Positions 44,373 to 62,462 of a stretch of 64,000 bases of DNA are shown piece by piece; the stretch's first letter is position 1, and each line of letters opens with the position of its first letter. The translations under genes were made by a program, and so were the position numbers. The notes beneath the pieces are model-generated. The model searched no databases, was not told the origin of the DNA, and saw only the letters and a program-made list of their open reading frames with translations. Origin of the DNA: Bosea sp. AS-1 (lineage in GTDB: Bacteria; Pseudomonadota; Alphaproteobacteria; Rhizobiales; Beijerinckiaceae); the NCBI RefSeq assembly GCF_002220095.1, contig NZ_CP022372.1, forward strand, positions 2,390,501 to 2,454,500, read 5' to 3'.

Positions 44373-45607
44373 GCGAGGCAGCCGTCGGACGGCCAGCCTT
44401 GTCGCGGCAGTCTTCCGCCTGGCTGACGATCGCGGCGCTGGCCGGGCTCTATACCGGCCAGAGCATCCTCGGAGGCATCGCCTTCCTGGCGCTGCCGAGC
44501 GTGTTGCGCGAGCGGGGGCTACCGCTTGACGCGATCGGCCTGATCTATCTGATCAGCCTGCCCTGGGCGCTGAAGATCGCCTGGTCCGCCGCCGTGGAAC
44601 GCTATCGCCTGCCGCCGACCGGGCCGACGCGCTCGCGCCAGATCGTCTTTGCCTGCGGCCTGTTCACGCTGGCGGGGCTGGTCGCAGTTGCGATCGCAGG
44701 TCCCGAACGATGGCATCTGGTGCTCGCGATCTTCATCGCGGTCGCCTTCGCCGCTTCGACCGCGGACATCGCCTGCGACGGGCACGCGGTCGAAACGCTC
44801 GCCAAGATCCATCATGGCTGGGGCAATGCGGCCCAGGTCGGCGGTGCCTATCTCGGCTCGGCGCTGGGCTCGGGGCTGTTCCTGGTTCTGGTCGCCCGAA
44901 TCGACTGGACCGGAGCCACCCTCGCGGCGGCTGGGCTGTTCGCCGTGTTGATGCTGCCGTTCCTGCTGTCAAAGCCGGCGCCGGCGCCGGATCTGCGGAC
45001 CCATCAGCCCTCGCTGAAGGCGGCGTTCGCCCGGCCGCGGCTGCGGAATGGGCTCTGGCTCGCGGCGCTCTACGTCGCCGCGCAGAAATGGGGCGTCGGC
45101 ATGCTGGCACCGATGCTGGTCGATGCCGGGCTCGATCTCGAGACGCTGGGCGCGATCAACGGCCTCGGCGGGCTCGCCGTCGGTCTGGGCTGCGCCCTGC
45201 TCGGCGGCGGGGCGGTGAGGCTGTGGGGCGCACGGCCCATCATGATCGTGGCGCTGCTGCTGCAAGCCGTCACGCTCGCCGCCCTGGCCGTCGCGATCGG
45301 GCATGGGAGAAGCTCCCCGTTGCTGCTCGCAGGCCTCGCCCTGGCGAGCTCCTCCGGGATCATGGCACTCGGCTTCGTTGCGCTCTACGCCCGCTTCATG
45401 GCGATCGCGGATCCGCGCCAGGCAGGGGTCGACTTCACGCTGCTACAGGGCACGGATTCAATCGTCAGCATGGTTGGCGGGCTCGGCGCCGGTTGGGTCG
45501 CCCAACATTTCGGTTACACGCCCTATCTGGCCGGCGCGGCCATGCTCGCCCTGCTCGCGGCTCCCCTGGCGCTTTGGCTGACGGCTCCGGGTCGGGGCGA
45601 GGAATGA
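44369..45607 (+). CDS. MFS siderophore transporter (RhtX/FptX-like)
   Basis: 412 residues, about 12 predicted helices, GTG start overlapping the receptor stop (GTGA). QSILGGIAFLALPSVLRERG, DAIGLIYLISLPWALKIAWS and GHAVETLAKIHHGWGNAAQV resemble the RhtX/FptX family that imports ferri-siderophores across the inner membrane without an ABC system. Context (receptor before, reductase after) supports this. It overlaps the next gene by ATGA. Confidence 0.85.
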   Translation: MSEAAVGRPALSRQSSAWLTIAALAGLYTGQSILGGIAFLALPSVLRERGLPLDAIGLIYLISLPWALKIAWSAAVERYRLPPTGPTRSRQIVFACGLFTLAGLVAVAIAGPERWHLVLAIFIAVAFAASTADIACDGHAVETLAKIHHGWGNAAQVGGAYLGSALGSGLFLVLVARIDWTGATLAAAGLFAVLMLPFLLSKPAPAPDLRTHQPSLKAAFARPRLRNGLWLAALYVAAQKWGVGMLAPMLVDAGLDLETLGAINGLGGLAVGLGCALLGGGAVRLWGARPIMIVALLLQAVTLAALAVAIGHGRSSPLLLAGLALASSSGIMALGFVALYARFMAIADPRQAGVDFTLLQGTDSIVSMVGGLGAGWVAQHFGYTPYLAGAAMLALLAAPLALWLTAPGRGEE

Positions 45608-46332
45608 GCCTGCCCGAGCTCGCCGGCTGCTTTACCGGCAGCTTCGCCTATCTTGGCGGTGCCGTTCAGCGCCGCGACGAGACGGAAGGGCTGCCGGGAG
45701 CGAGGCTGCTGGACGAGGCGATGCTGGATCGGTTGCTCCTGCGCTTCGCCGAGCGGCACCCGGGCGGAGAGCGCCAGGCGCTGGTGTCGATGTGGAGCCA
45801 ATGGCACTTCGCCGCGGTGGTGATTCCCACCGTCGCGGCACTTCTGCTCGCCCACAGGGAGCTGCCGGTCGCGTTGCCGGAAGCGCGCTTCGCGCTGCAT
45901 GACGATGGCCGCACGGCCGCGATCCTGCTGAGACCCGGCGCCACGCTCGCGCCGGCAGGCCGCCGGGGGCGGTTCGATGCGCTGATCGAGGGCCACCTTG
46001 CTCCGCTGGTCAAGTTGCTCGCAGCCCATTTTCCGGTCTCTGCCCGGTTGATGTGGGCCAATGCCGCCGTGCGCTTCGCCTGGGCGGTGCAGCAATGTGC
46101 CGAGCGGCCCGAGGCGGATCGCGACGGGATCGCCGAGGCGGAGAAGCTGCTGACGACAGCCCTGACGCCCGCCGGCGCGCGCAACCCGCTCTACGACATG
46201 CTGCGGCCTTCGCCGCTCGTCGCGATAGAAGCCTGCCAGCGCCGGGTCTGCTGCCTGCGTTATCTGCTGCCGGGCGTGGCCGATTGCGGCTCGCTCTGCC
46301 CGCTGCCTCCGGCGCGGCGCCGTCAGGCCTGA
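45604..46332 (+). CDS. fhuF: Siderophore-iron reductase, FhuF-like [2Fe-2S] protein
   Basis: ATG 45604 overlaps the MFS stop (ATGA) and gives 242 residues; the longer open frame upstream is a shadow of the MFS gene. MWSQWHFAAVVIPTVAALLL and the C-terminal cysteines (Cys216, Cys217, Cys228, Cys232 in RVCCLRYLLPGVADCGSLCP) mark the FhuF family, which reduces Fe3+ to free it from the siderophore in the cytoplasm. The last two cysteines are spaced C-x3-C, against C-x2-C in E. coli FhuF as I recall it. Confidence 0.83.
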   Translation: MSLPELAGCFTGSFAYLGGAVQRRDETEGLPGARLLDEAMLDRLLLRFAERHPGGERQALVSMWSQWHFAAVVIPTVAALLLAHRELPVALPEARFALHDDGRTAAILLRPGATLAPAGRRGRFDALIEGHLAPLVKLLAAHFPVSARLMWANAAVRFAWAVQQCAERPEADRDGIAEAEKLLTTALTPAGARNPLYDMLRPSPLVAIEACQRRVCCLRYLLPGVADCGSLCPLPPARRRQA

Positions 46333-46364
46333 CGACCTCGGTGGGGCCTGCTGAGCAGGGAACC

Positions 46365-46393
46365 TTGCATCCCGTTGCAAAACCCCCTAATGC
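46365..46393 (+). promoter_or_regulatory. Possible tuf promoter
   Basis: TTGCAT (46365-46370) and TAATGC (46388-46393) are 17 nt apart, about 50 bp before the tuf start. Both boxes are degenerate; a promoter is expected here because tuf should outstrip the siderophore operon upstream. Confidence 0.3.
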
Positions 46394-46441
46394 GACCCCG
46401 TTTCAAGGCCCCGGAGGGCCGCCTTCGAGGACAAGGGTGTC

Positions 46442-47632
<1,191 letters not shown>

Positions 47633-47673
47633 TCGAAGCAACAACGACGCCCGCGGAAACCGCAGACTTTGCG

Positions 47674-47709
47674 GCGCAGGCGTCGTCGCTTCGATCATCG
47701 CCTGATCGA
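47674..47709 (+). pseudogene. Relic of a second tuf 3' end
   Basis: These 36 bases repeat 47601-47636, the last codons of tuf plus its stop, with only two differences, both silent (ATT/ATC and GCT/GCC). The relic still reads [13 protein letters not shown]. Silent divergence indicates descent from another functional tuf copy, not a fresh tandem slip. Confidence 0.75.
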
Positions 47710-47730
47710 CGTCACGCAGAATGGTTTGGG

Positions 47731-47758
47731 AAAGGGCGGTGGCGACACCGCCCTTTTT
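47731..47758 (+). terminator. Intrinsic terminator after tuf
   Basis: AAAGGGCGGTG (47731-47741) pairs perfectly with CACCGCCCTTT (47746-47756) around GCGA, followed by a run of five T. A strong rho-independent terminator. Confidence 0.93.
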
Positions 47759-47896
47759 CCTTTGGCGGCAATGCTTCGCTCATGAGCTGAGCGCAAGGGC
47801 GATTCCTTGCGCTCGGGCTGCGCGAGGCTGTCATTCCATGCTCTCAATCGTTGCGAGAGAACGGACCAGCCGTTCCCGTTGCGGAGGAGTCTGCCG

Positions 47897-48796
47897 ATGT
47901 CGTTCAAGCCACCCTTTCCGGGGATCCATTCGATCGTCTTCGCGCTGTTCGACGAGCATGAGCGGCTCGACCGGGCGGCGATGCGCAAGCAGGCTCAGAT
48001 CAGCCTCGATCTCGACGTGCAGGGCATGGCGGCGCTGGGGCTCGCCACCGAGGTTTCCAAGCTGAGCTTCGGCGAACACTGCGCGGTGATGGAGTGGATG
48101 GCGGAGGACGTGGCCGGCAAGAAGCCGCTCGCCTTCACCATCTTCGGCTCTTCGGTGGCCGAACAGGTCGAGCTGGTGAAGGTCGCGGAAAGGAACGGCG
48201 CCGACTGGGTGATTCTCCAGCCGCCGATGGTCGGAAGCTTCGGGGCAGCCGAATATATCCGCTTCTTCGGCCGGATCGCCGACCAGACGTCGCTGCCGGT
48301 CGCGATCCAGAATGCGCCGGCCTATATGGGGCGGGGACTTTCCGCCGAGGACATCAGGGAGCTGACACGTCGGCATCCGAACATCAGCCTGATCAAGGGT
48401 GAGGGCTCGGTCATCGAGATCGAGCGACTGATCGCGGTGACGGAAGGCCGGCTGCCGATCCTGAACGGGCGCGGCGGGCTCGAGCTGATCGACAATTTCC
48501 GCGCCGGCTGTATCGGCATGATCCTGGCGCCCGACACGATCGACTATGCGCTACGGGCCTACAACCTCTACAAGCTGGGGAATGAGGCGGGGGCGGAGGC
48601 CGCCTATCGCGACGTCCTGCCGGCGATCACCTTCATCATGCAATCGATCGAGACGCTGATCTGCTACGGCAAGCGGATATTCGGCGCACGCGCCGGCATC
48701 GCGATTCATGACCGCGGCCCGTCGCTGAGGCCGACCGAATTCGGCTTGAGGCTGGTCGAGCGCTATGCCCGCGAGCTCGGCCCCTATCGCAAATGA
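47897..48796 (+). CDS. Dihydrodipicolinate synthase / N-acetylneuraminate lyase family protein
   Basis: ATG 47897 (GGAGGAG seven bases upstream) gives 299 residues. The TIM-barrel aldolase family is recognised from IHSIVFALFDEHERLD, LGLATEVSKLS (in place of GTTGE), NAPAYMG (Tyr143) and the Schiff-base lysine in SLIKGEG (Lys167). The G-T-T-G-E variant and unlinked position suggest a catabolic aldolase or dehydratase, not lysine-pathway DapA. It lies between the tuf terminator and tRNA-Trp, an unusual place. Confidence 0.85.
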   Translation: MSFKPPFPGIHSIVFALFDEHERLDRAAMRKQAQISLDLDVQGMAALGLATEVSKLSFGEHCAVMEWMAEDVAGKKPLAFTIFGSSVAEQVELVKVAERNGADWVILQPPMVGSFGAAEYIRFFGRIADQTSLPVAIQNAPAYMGRGLSAEDIRELTRRHPNISLIKGEGSVIEIERLIAVTEGRLPILNGRGGLELIDNFRAGCIGMILAPDTIDYALRAYNLYKLGNEAGAEAAYRDVLPAITFIMQSIETLICYGKRIFGARAGIAIHDRGPSLRPTEFGLRLVERYARELGPYRK

Positions 48797-48816
48797 GGAT
48801 GGTGCGCGATTTCGAC

Positions 48817-48845
48817 TTGAAATGCGTCGCGCCTTGGGGCACATG
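48817..48845 (+). promoter_or_regulatory. Possible promoter of tRNA-Trp
   Basis: CTTGAAA with TTGAAA at 48817-48822 and CACATG at 48840-48845 (17-nt spacing), 12 nt before the tRNA. The -35 fits; the -10 is poor. Confidence 0.3.
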
Positions 48846-48857
48846 ACGCGCACCTGC

Positions 48858-48933
<76 letters not shown>

Positions 48934-48990
48934 GTCGTCCCGCTGGCGACTGACGATGCGCCCGAGGCCAGGCAGGTTGGCGAGGCGCCT

Positions 48991-49722
48991 ATGACCCAGA
49001 ACATCTACGACGACGAAACCTTCTTCGCGGGCTATAGCCAGCTCGCGCGCTCCGTTCACGGGCTGGAAGGCGCGCCGGAATGGCCGGTACTGCGCGCGAT
49101 GCTGCCGCCGCTGGCCGGCAAGCGCGTGCTCGATCTCGGCTGCGGCTTCGGCTGGTTCTGCCGCTTTGCGGCAGGCGAGGGGGCCGAGAGCGTCGTTGGC
49201 GTCGACGTCTCCGAGAAGATGCTGGAGCGGGCGCGTCGCGAGACGACTGATTCCCGGATCGCCTATGAGCGGGCCGATCTCGAAAGCTTCGCGCCGCCGG
49301 CCGGGAGCTTCGATCTCGCCTATAGCTCGCTGGCCTTTCACTACCTGACCGATCTCGCTGGCCTGCTCGGCCGCGTGCACGCGTCGCTGAAGCCGGGTGG
49401 GGCGTTGGTCTGCTCGGTCGAGCACCCGCTGATGACGGCGCCGGCGCGACAGGAGTGGCTGACCGATGCCGATGGCCGCGCGACCTGGCCGGTCAACGGC
49501 TATCTCGACGAGGGCAGGCGAGTCAGCAACTGGCTGGCCGAAGGAGTGGTCAAACGCCACCGCACGATCGCGGCCTATCTCGACCTTATGCTGGGAGCGG
49601 GCTTCATGCTGGCCAAGCTGGTCGAATGGGGGCCCAGCCCGGAGCAGGTCGCGGCCGAGCCAGGCTGGGCGAAGGAGCGGGAGCGGCCGTTCTTTCTGCT
49701 GATGTCGCTGCGGCGCGGTTGA
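48991..49722 (+). CDS. Class I SAM-dependent methyltransferase
   Basis: 243 residues. Motif I VLDLGCGFGWFCRFAAGEGA, VVGVDVSEKMLERAR, SFDLAYSSLAFHYLTDL and LKPGGALVCSVEHPLMT identify a small-molecule-type (UbiE-like) methyltransferase; the substrate is unknown. It is lodged between tRNA-Trp and secE, which are usually adjacent. Confidence 0.88.
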   Translation: MTQNIYDDETFFAGYSQLARSVHGLEGAPEWPVLRAMLPPLAGKRVLDLGCGFGWFCRFAAGEGAESVVGVDVSEKMLERARRETTDSRIAYERADLESFAPPAGSFDLAYSSLAFHYLTDLAGLLGRVHASLKPGGALVCSVEHPLMTAPARQEWLTDADGRATWPVNGYLDEGRRVSNWLAEGVVKRHRTIAAYLDLMLGAGFMLAKLVEWGPSPEQVAAEPGWAKERERPFFLLMSLRRG

Positions 49723-49884
49723 GCCATCCCGGCCAAAAGGGTCTTGGCTAAAGGCTCCGGGCAATGTAAGAGGCTTCCGATGACGGCGCGCGACCCTCCC
49801 GGGTCCCGCGCCGCGAATGTTTCAGGACGGCCGATTCGGCTTGGCGGCAAGGGTCGCGGGCGGTGTCGGCACCCGAGGTGGTTC

Positions 49885-50079
49885 ATGGCGAAATCCAATC
49901 CCTTCCAGTTCCTGCAGGACGTGCGTTCCGAGGCGGCCAAGGTCACCTGGCCCTCGCGCCGCGAGACGCTGATCACCACGGGCCTCGTGCTCGCCATGGT
50001 GGTCGTCTCGAGCCTGTTCTTCTTCTTCACCGACACCATCATCCGCTGGGGTCTGGGCGTCATCCTCGGCGCCCGTTGA
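49885..50079 (+). CDS. secE: Protein translocase subunit SecE
   Basis: 64 residues from ATG 49885 (GAGGTG upstream): MAKSNPFQFLQDVRSEAAKV, TWPSRRET, then one transmembrane helix. The short single-helix form is normal for this class. It stabilises SecY in the inner-membrane translocon. nusG starts 14 bp later. Confidence 0.95.
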   Translation: MAKSNPFQFLQDVRSEAAKVTWPSRRETLITTGLVLAMVVVSSLFFFFTDTIIRWGLGVILGAR

Positions 50080-50093
50080 ACGGAATTACGAAC

Positions 50094-50627
50094 GTGAGCA
50101 CCCGCTGGTACATCGTCCACGCCTACTCCAATTTCGAGAACAAGGTCGCACAGTCGATCCGCGATCAGGCGCAGCAGCGCAACCTCGCCGACAAGTTCGA
50201 AGAGGTGCTGGTGCCGACCGAGAAGGTCGTCGAGGTTCGCCGCGGCCGCAAGGTCGATACCGAGCGCAAGTTCTTCCCCGGCTACGTGCTGGTGAAGTGC
50301 GAGATGACCGACGAGGTCTACCACCTCATCAAGAACACGCCGAAGGTCACCGGCTTCCTGGGCGCCGACAAGGCCAAGCCCATGCCGATCCCCGAGCATG
50401 AGGCGATGCGCATCAAGGGCCAGGTCGCCGAGGGCATCGAGCGTCCGAAGCCGACGGTGGTCTTCGAGGTCGGCGAGCAGGTCAAGGTCGCGGACGGCCC
50501 CTTCGCGTCATTCAACGGTGTCGTCGAGGATGTCGATCACGCCCGTGCTCGCCTCAAGGTCGCGGTGTCGATCTTCGGTCGCGCCACGCCGGTCGAGCTG
50601 GAATACGGCCAGGTCGAGAAGATCTGA
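50094..50627 (+). CDS. nusG: Transcription termination/antitermination factor NusG
   Basis: GTG 50094 gives 177 residues (STRWYIVHAYSNFENKVAQS after the initiator). RKFFPGYVLVKCEM is the NGN domain and VKVADGPFASFNGVVEDVD the KOW domain. It binds RNA polymerase, suppresses pausing and links to Rho or the ribosome. A TTG at 50076 is the only other nearby start. A GC stem with one wobble (50661-50681) follows. Confidence 0.96.
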   Translation: MSTRWYIVHAYSNFENKVAQSIRDQAQQRNLADKFEEVLVPTEKVVEVRRGRKVDTERKFFPGYVLVKCEMTDEVYHLIKNTPKVTGFLGADKAKPMPIPEHEAMRIKGQVAEGIERPKPTVVFEVGEQVKVADGPFASFNGVVEDVDHARARLKVAVSIFGRATPVELEYGQVEKI

Positions 50628-50867
50628 GACTTTTCGGTTTGGTTTTCAGAATGAGGGCGAGGGTTCGTCGTTAACGAATCCACTTCCCTTCGGCGCTGCC
50701 TTATGTCATAGGGCGCGCCTCAACCGCGTGGGAGACGTGCCGGTCGCCAGCCGGAGCAAACGCGCCGCACCACGCACTGCAACCACCCCGGCCCCGGCGG
50801 AGAGCGTCGGCGGGCAGGGGCGTCGTCGTTCCGAAAGGCAACGGAGCGGACGGCAGGAGCAGCCATC

Positions 50868-51299
50868 ATGGCGAAGAAGATCACGGGCTACGTGAAGCTT
50901 CAGGTTCCGGCGGGCGCGGCCAATCCGTCGCCGCCGATCGGTCCCGCGCTCGGTCAGCGCGGCCTCAACATCATGGAATTCTGCAAGGCCTTCAACGCGA
51001 AGACCCAGCAGATGGAAAAGGGCATGCCGATCCCGGTGATCATCACCGCGTATCAGGATCGCTCCTTCACCTTCGAGATGAAGCAGCCGCCGGTCTCGTA
51101 CTTCCTCAAGAAGGCGGCCGGTCTGACCTCGGGCTCGAAGACCCCGGGCCGCGGCGGCGCCGCCGGCAAGGTGACCGCTGCGCAGATCGCCGAGATCGCC
51201 GAGAAGAAGATGGCCGATCTCAACTGCGACACCGTCGAATCGGCTTCGGCCATGATCCGTGGCTCGGCCCGCTCGATGGGCCTGGAAGTCGTGGGCTGA
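50868..51299 (+). CDS. rplK: 50S ribosomal protein L11
   Basis: 143 residues, [20 protein letters not shown] and [20 protein letters not shown], complete; AGGAG precedes ATG 50868. It binds the GTPase centre of 23S rRNA. The 240-bp gap after nusG contains a C/G-rich leader with GCGTGG...CCACGC pairing that may belong to L1 autoregulation, but no promoter is clear. rplA begins 13 bp later. Confidence 0.97.
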   Translation: MAKKITGYVKLQVPAGAANPSPPIGPALGQRGLNIMEFCKAFNAKTQQMEKGMPIPVIITAYQDRSFTFEMKQPPVSYFLKKAAGLTSGSKTPGRGGAAGKVTAAQIAEIAEKKMADLNCDTVESASAMIRGSARSMGLEVVG

Positions 51300-51312
51300 G
51301 GGGAGGCTGACA

Positions 51313-52011
51313 ATGGCACATGTCGGAAAGCGCGTCGTCAATGGCCGTGAGGGCATCGACCGCACCAAGCTCTACTCGCTCGACCAGGCTGTCTCGCTCG
51401 TCAAGGAGCGCGCCAACGCCAAGTTCGACGAGACCGTCGAGATCGCGATGAATCTCGGCGTCGATCCCCGCCACGCCGACCAGATGGTCCGCGGCGTCTG
51501 CAACCTGCCGAACGGCTCGGGCCGCACGCTGCGCGTCGCCGTCTTCGCCCGCGGCGCCAAGGCCGATGAGGCCAAGGCTGCGGGTGCCGACATCGTCGGC
51601 GCCGAGGAGCTGGTCGAGACCGTCCAGAAGGGCGAGATCAACTTCGACCGCTGCATCGCGACCCCGGACATGATGGGTCTCGTCGGCCGTCTCGGTAAGG
51701 TGCTCGGCCCGCGCGGCCTGATGCCGAACCCGCGCGTCGGCACCGTCACCATGGACGTGACCGCCGCCGTCGCCGCCTCGAAGGGTGGTTCGGTCGAGTT
51801 CCGCGTCGAGAAGGCCGGTATCGTCCATGCGGCGGTCGGCAAGGCCTCGTTCTCGGCTGAGAAGCTCTCGGAGAACATCAAGGCTTTCGTCGACTCGGTC
51901 TCCAAGGCCAAGCCGGCTGGCGCCAAGGGCACCTATATCCAGCGCGTCGCGATCTCCTCGACCATGGGCCCGGGCGTCAAGGTCGAGCCGAACACCGTCC
52001 TCGGCGGCTGA
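51313..52011 (+). CDS. rplA: 50S ribosomal protein L1
   Basis: ATG 51313 (GGGAGG upstream) gives 232 residues: [40 protein letters not shown] and [21 protein letters not shown]1 forms the mobile L1 stalk and in many bacteria represses its own mRNA. The open frame reaching back into rplK is not used. Confidence 0.97.
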   Translation: MAHVGKRVVNGREGIDRTKLYSLDQAVSLVKERANAKFDETVEIAMNLGVDPRHADQMVRGVCNLPNGSGRTLRVAVFARGAKADEAKAAGADIVGAEELVETVQKGEINFDRCIATPDMMGLVGRLGKVLGPRGLMPNPRVGTVTMDVTAAVAASKGGSVEFRVEKAGIVHAAVGKASFSAEKLSENIKAFVDSVSKAKPAGAKGTYIQRVAISSTMGPGVKVEPNTVLGG

Positions 52012-52017
52012 TCGGTC

Positions 52018-52038
52018 GGTGCGGTTCCTGGCCGCACC
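52018..52038 (+). terminator. Hairpin after rplA (attenuator/terminator)
   Basis: GGTGCGG (52018-52024) pairs with CCGCACC (52032-52038), 7-nt loop, followed by an AT-rich stretch that itself holds the inverted repeat CTCTTGA...TCAAGAG (52041-52064). T content is modest, so termination is probably partial. Confidence 0.45.
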
Positions 52039-52325
52039 CGCTCTTGAATATTTGATGTCAAGAGCCTACTTGGCAGAAGCAGGCGAAGGCGCTATGACGC
52101 TCGCCTGTTTCCATGAGTGAAGGGGCTCCGGCGTGCTCGGCGCGCAGGGGTCCATTTCGCGTTTTTCGGCGGGTTTCCGCTGAAGAATGGGTGGTTCAGG
52201 CTCGGGAGAGCGATCTTCCGGGCTCGGAATCATCCAGTCCTGTCTGAGACTGCAGGTGCTTTCCGGCTTCGGTCGGGAGCATAATTTCGCCAAGAGGCCT
52301 GCATAGACGGTGCAAGAGCTTAGTC

Positions 52326-52482
52326 CCGGATCGTTGAGATCCGGAAAGAGGTTCGAACCATCTCGCCCGATCGCGGCCCTTTTGGGTTCGGGAGCGGGGA
52401 CAGGGCACCAAGCGTCGCTTCGCGGGGCGCCGGTGTCAACCGGGGTTCCAGGAAGCGACACGTGCAACCGGCGGCGAGCCCT
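52326..52482 (+). promoter_or_regulatory. Structured rplJ leader (L10-leader type)
   Basis: The 502-bp gap 52012-52513 has no gene. It contains CCGGATC/GATCCGG (52326-52344, 5-nt loop), and then a nested domain: AGGGC/GCCCT (52402-52406 with 52478-52482), GTCGCTTC/GAAGCGAC (52414-52421 with 52452-52459) and CCGGT/ACCGG (52430-52443). Position before rplJ-rplL fits the ribosomal L10 leader, where the L10-L12 complex represses its own translation. The exact fold is inferred from hand pairing. Confidence 0.6.
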
Positions 52483-52513
52483 CAAAAGCCCGTCGCCTAC
52501 CGGAGAGAGCCCA

Positions 52514-53029
52514 GTGGATAAAGCGGCAAAGAAAGATGCCGTCGCGTCGCTGAACGATGTGTTTTCGAGCACGTCGGTCGTCGTCGTGGCCCACTATGCG
52601 GGCTTGACCGTGGCCCAGTTCCAGAAGCTTCGTCGCGAGATGAAGGCGAATGGCGCCACTGTTAAGGTCGCAAAGAACCGCTTGGCCAAGATCGCTCTTG
52701 AAGGCACCGACGTCGCGTCCATCAGCAAGTTGCTGACGGGTCCCACCCTGATCGCTTATTCGAGCGATCCGGTCGCGGCGCCGAAGGTCGCCACCGCTTT
52801 CGCCAAGGAGAACGACAAGCTCGTCATCCTCGGCGGCGCGATGGGCAAGACCGCCCTGAACCCCGATGGTGTCAAGGCTCTGGCCACGATGCCCTCGCTC
52901 GACGAACTGCGTGCCAAGCTGGCCGGTCTCATCCAGGCCCCGGCTACGAAGCTCGCGCAGCTCACGAACGCGCCCGCCGGCAAGCTGGCTCGCGTGGTTC
53001 AGGCCTACGCCGACAAGAATGCGGCTTGA
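52514..53029 (+). CDS. rplJ: 50S ribosomal protein L10
   Basis: GTG 52514 after GGAGAGAG gives 171 residues, [20 protein letters not shown] after the initiator, with [20 protein letters not shown] and [12 protein letters not shown]10 anchors L12 dimers to the ribosome and represses its own operon. The unusual start and long leader fit translational control. rplL is 48 bp downstream. Confidence 0.96.
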   Translation: MDKAAKKDAVASLNDVFSSTSVVVVAHYAGLTVAQFQKLRREMKANGATVKVAKNRLAKIALEGTDVASISKLLTGPTLIAYSSDPVAAPKVATAFAKENDKLVILGGAMGKTALNPDGVKALATMPSLDELRAKLAGLIQAPATKLAQLTNAPAGKLARVVQAYADKNAA

Positions 53030-53077
53030 TAGCCAGCAAACCCTTATCGTTCGAACCTCTAAGACAGGAAGTTAACC

Positions 53078-53464
53078 ATGGCCGATCTCGCCAAGCTCGT
53101 CGACGAGCTGTCGTCGCTCACCGTTCTCGAGGCCGCTGACCTCGCCAAGATGCTCGAAGAGAAGTGGGGCGTCTCCGCCGCCGCCGCCGTCGCCGTTGCG
53201 GCTGGCCCGGCTGCCGGTGGCGCTGCCGCCGGCGGCGCTGCCGCTGAAGAGCAGACCGAGTTCACCGTCGTTCTTGCCGCCGCCGGCGACAAGAAGATCG
53301 AGGTGATCAAGGAAGTCCGCGCCATCACCGGCCTCGGCCTGAAGGAGGCCAAGGACCTCGTCGAGGGCGCTCCGAAGCCGCTGAAGGAAGGCGTTGCCAA
53401 GGACGAGGCCGAGAAGCTGAAGAAGCAGCTCGAGGCCGTCGGCGCCAAGGTCGAGCTCAAGTGA
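53078..53464 (+). CDS. rplL: 50S ribosomal protein L7/L12
   Basis: 128 residues: [20 protein letters not shown], an Ala/Gly-rich hinge (about 33-57), and [20 protein letters not shown] in the C-terminal domain. It recruits translation factors. CAGGAAG precedes the ATG. The downstream spacer to rpoB is 453 bp and heavily structured. Confidence 0.97.
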   Translation: MADLAKLVDELSSLTVLEAADLAKMLEEKWGVSAAAAVAVAAGPAAGGAAAGGAAAEEQTEFTVVLAAAGDKKIEVIKEVRAITGLGLKEAKDLVEGAPKPLKEGVAKDEAEKLKKQLEAVGAKVELK

Positions 53465-53505
53465 GCTTGGGCCGGCTGATGCCGGTCCGACCGTAGTCGA
53501 AACTG

Positions 53506-53539
53506 ACAGTCCCGAGGCGTCCTGCGCCTTCGGGGCTGT
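53506..53539 (+). terminator. Imperfect hairpin after rplL (attenuator or processing site)
   Basis: ACAGTCCCGAGGCG and CGCCTTCGGGGCTGT (53506-53539) form a long, imperfect stem with one bulge and one wobble, 42 nt after the stop. No long T tract follows. It may lower rpoBC relative to rplJL, as attenuators do in the E. coli beta operon. Confidence 0.5.
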
Positions 53540-53555
53540 TGCGTCGTTTCCGCGC

Positions 53556-53656
53556 TAGATCATCGCGCGTCCCGGTGGGCGCGAAAACGGTGATCTACCG
53601 AAGGGTCGGCGCATCGGATTGATCCGAAAAGTGGCTCCCACTTTTCGGTCCGATGC
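53556..53656. repeat. Double-hairpin palindromic element (REP/RIME-like) in the rplL-rpoB spacer
   Basis: First hairpin: TAGATCA/TGATCTA (53556-53562, 53591-53597) outside TCGCGC/GCGCGA, with a 6-nt bulge on the 3' side. Second hairpin: GCATCGGA/TCCGATGC (53611-53618, 53649-53656) outside CCGAAAAGTGG/CCACTTTTCGG (53624-53634, 53638-53648), with a 5-nt bulge on the 5' side. The inner CCGAAAAGTGG-type stem resembles an abundant Hyphomicrobiales intergenic palindrome I know of. No other copy occurs in this window. Confidence 0.65.
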
Positions 53657-53739
53657 GAAGGGCGCGGGAGTTGTCGCGGAAGCCAGCCGCAACCGAGCGG
53701 CGAAGCTTCGATGAAGATGAAGTCGACGCGTCGCGTCGA

Positions 53740-53790
53740 ACGGCTCACCCGGCGGCCCTGGCCGCCGATCCGGACCGCCGGGTGAGCCGT
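53740..53790. repeat. Perfect 16-bp inverted repeat upstream of rpoB
   Basis: ACGGCTCACCCGGCGG (53740-53755) and CCGCCGGGTGAGCCGT (53775-53790) pair perfectly round a 19-nt loop. No T tract follows. It may be an RNA-processing or stabilising structure ahead of rpoB, or part of an inserted repeat. Confidence 0.7.
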
Positions 53791-53917
53791 CCATGGAGCC
53801 GAAGCCGCTGGCCGGATCTGCGATCCTGCTATCGGGCCCGGTTCTGAACGGAGAGGTTGGGAGGTTCCGGGGCGTGGCCGCCACGCATCGGAATGCCCAG
53901 AGAACGCGAGGAACAAC

Positions 53918-58039
<4,122 letters not shown>

Positions 58040-58149
58040 GCCGCTAGACAAGCCTTGGACATTCGCCGGCGGCACTGACGCCGCCGGCAGACGGAATTTA
58101 CGAGCCGGGCAGGGCGGCCTTTGCCCCCGCCGGCTAGAGGAGACAGGCG

Positions 58150-62334
<4,185 letters not shown>

Positions 62335-62359
62335 GGCCCACGGTTCACGCAATGATTGG

Positions 62360-62388
62360 AAAGGCCGCCCCGTCCGGGCGGCCTTTTT
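62360..62388 (+). terminator. Intrinsic terminator after rpoC
   Basis: AAAGGCCGCCC (62360-62370) pairs perfectly with GGGCGGCCTTT (62376-62386) round a 5-nt loop, with five T at the 3' side. Strong rho-independent terminator closing the rpoBC operon. Confidence 0.94.
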
Positions 62389-62462
62389 CTTGCGCGGAGG
62401 GGCGGGCGAGGGCGCAGCCGACCGAAACCCCGCAAAACCCGCCGTTTTCGGCGGTTTCGGGC

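Noticed and set aside
44710..45603. N-terminal extension of the FhuF-like protein in its own frame
   Set aside because: It overlaps the MFS gene entirely. ATG 45604, overlapping the MFS stop, gives a family-length protein.
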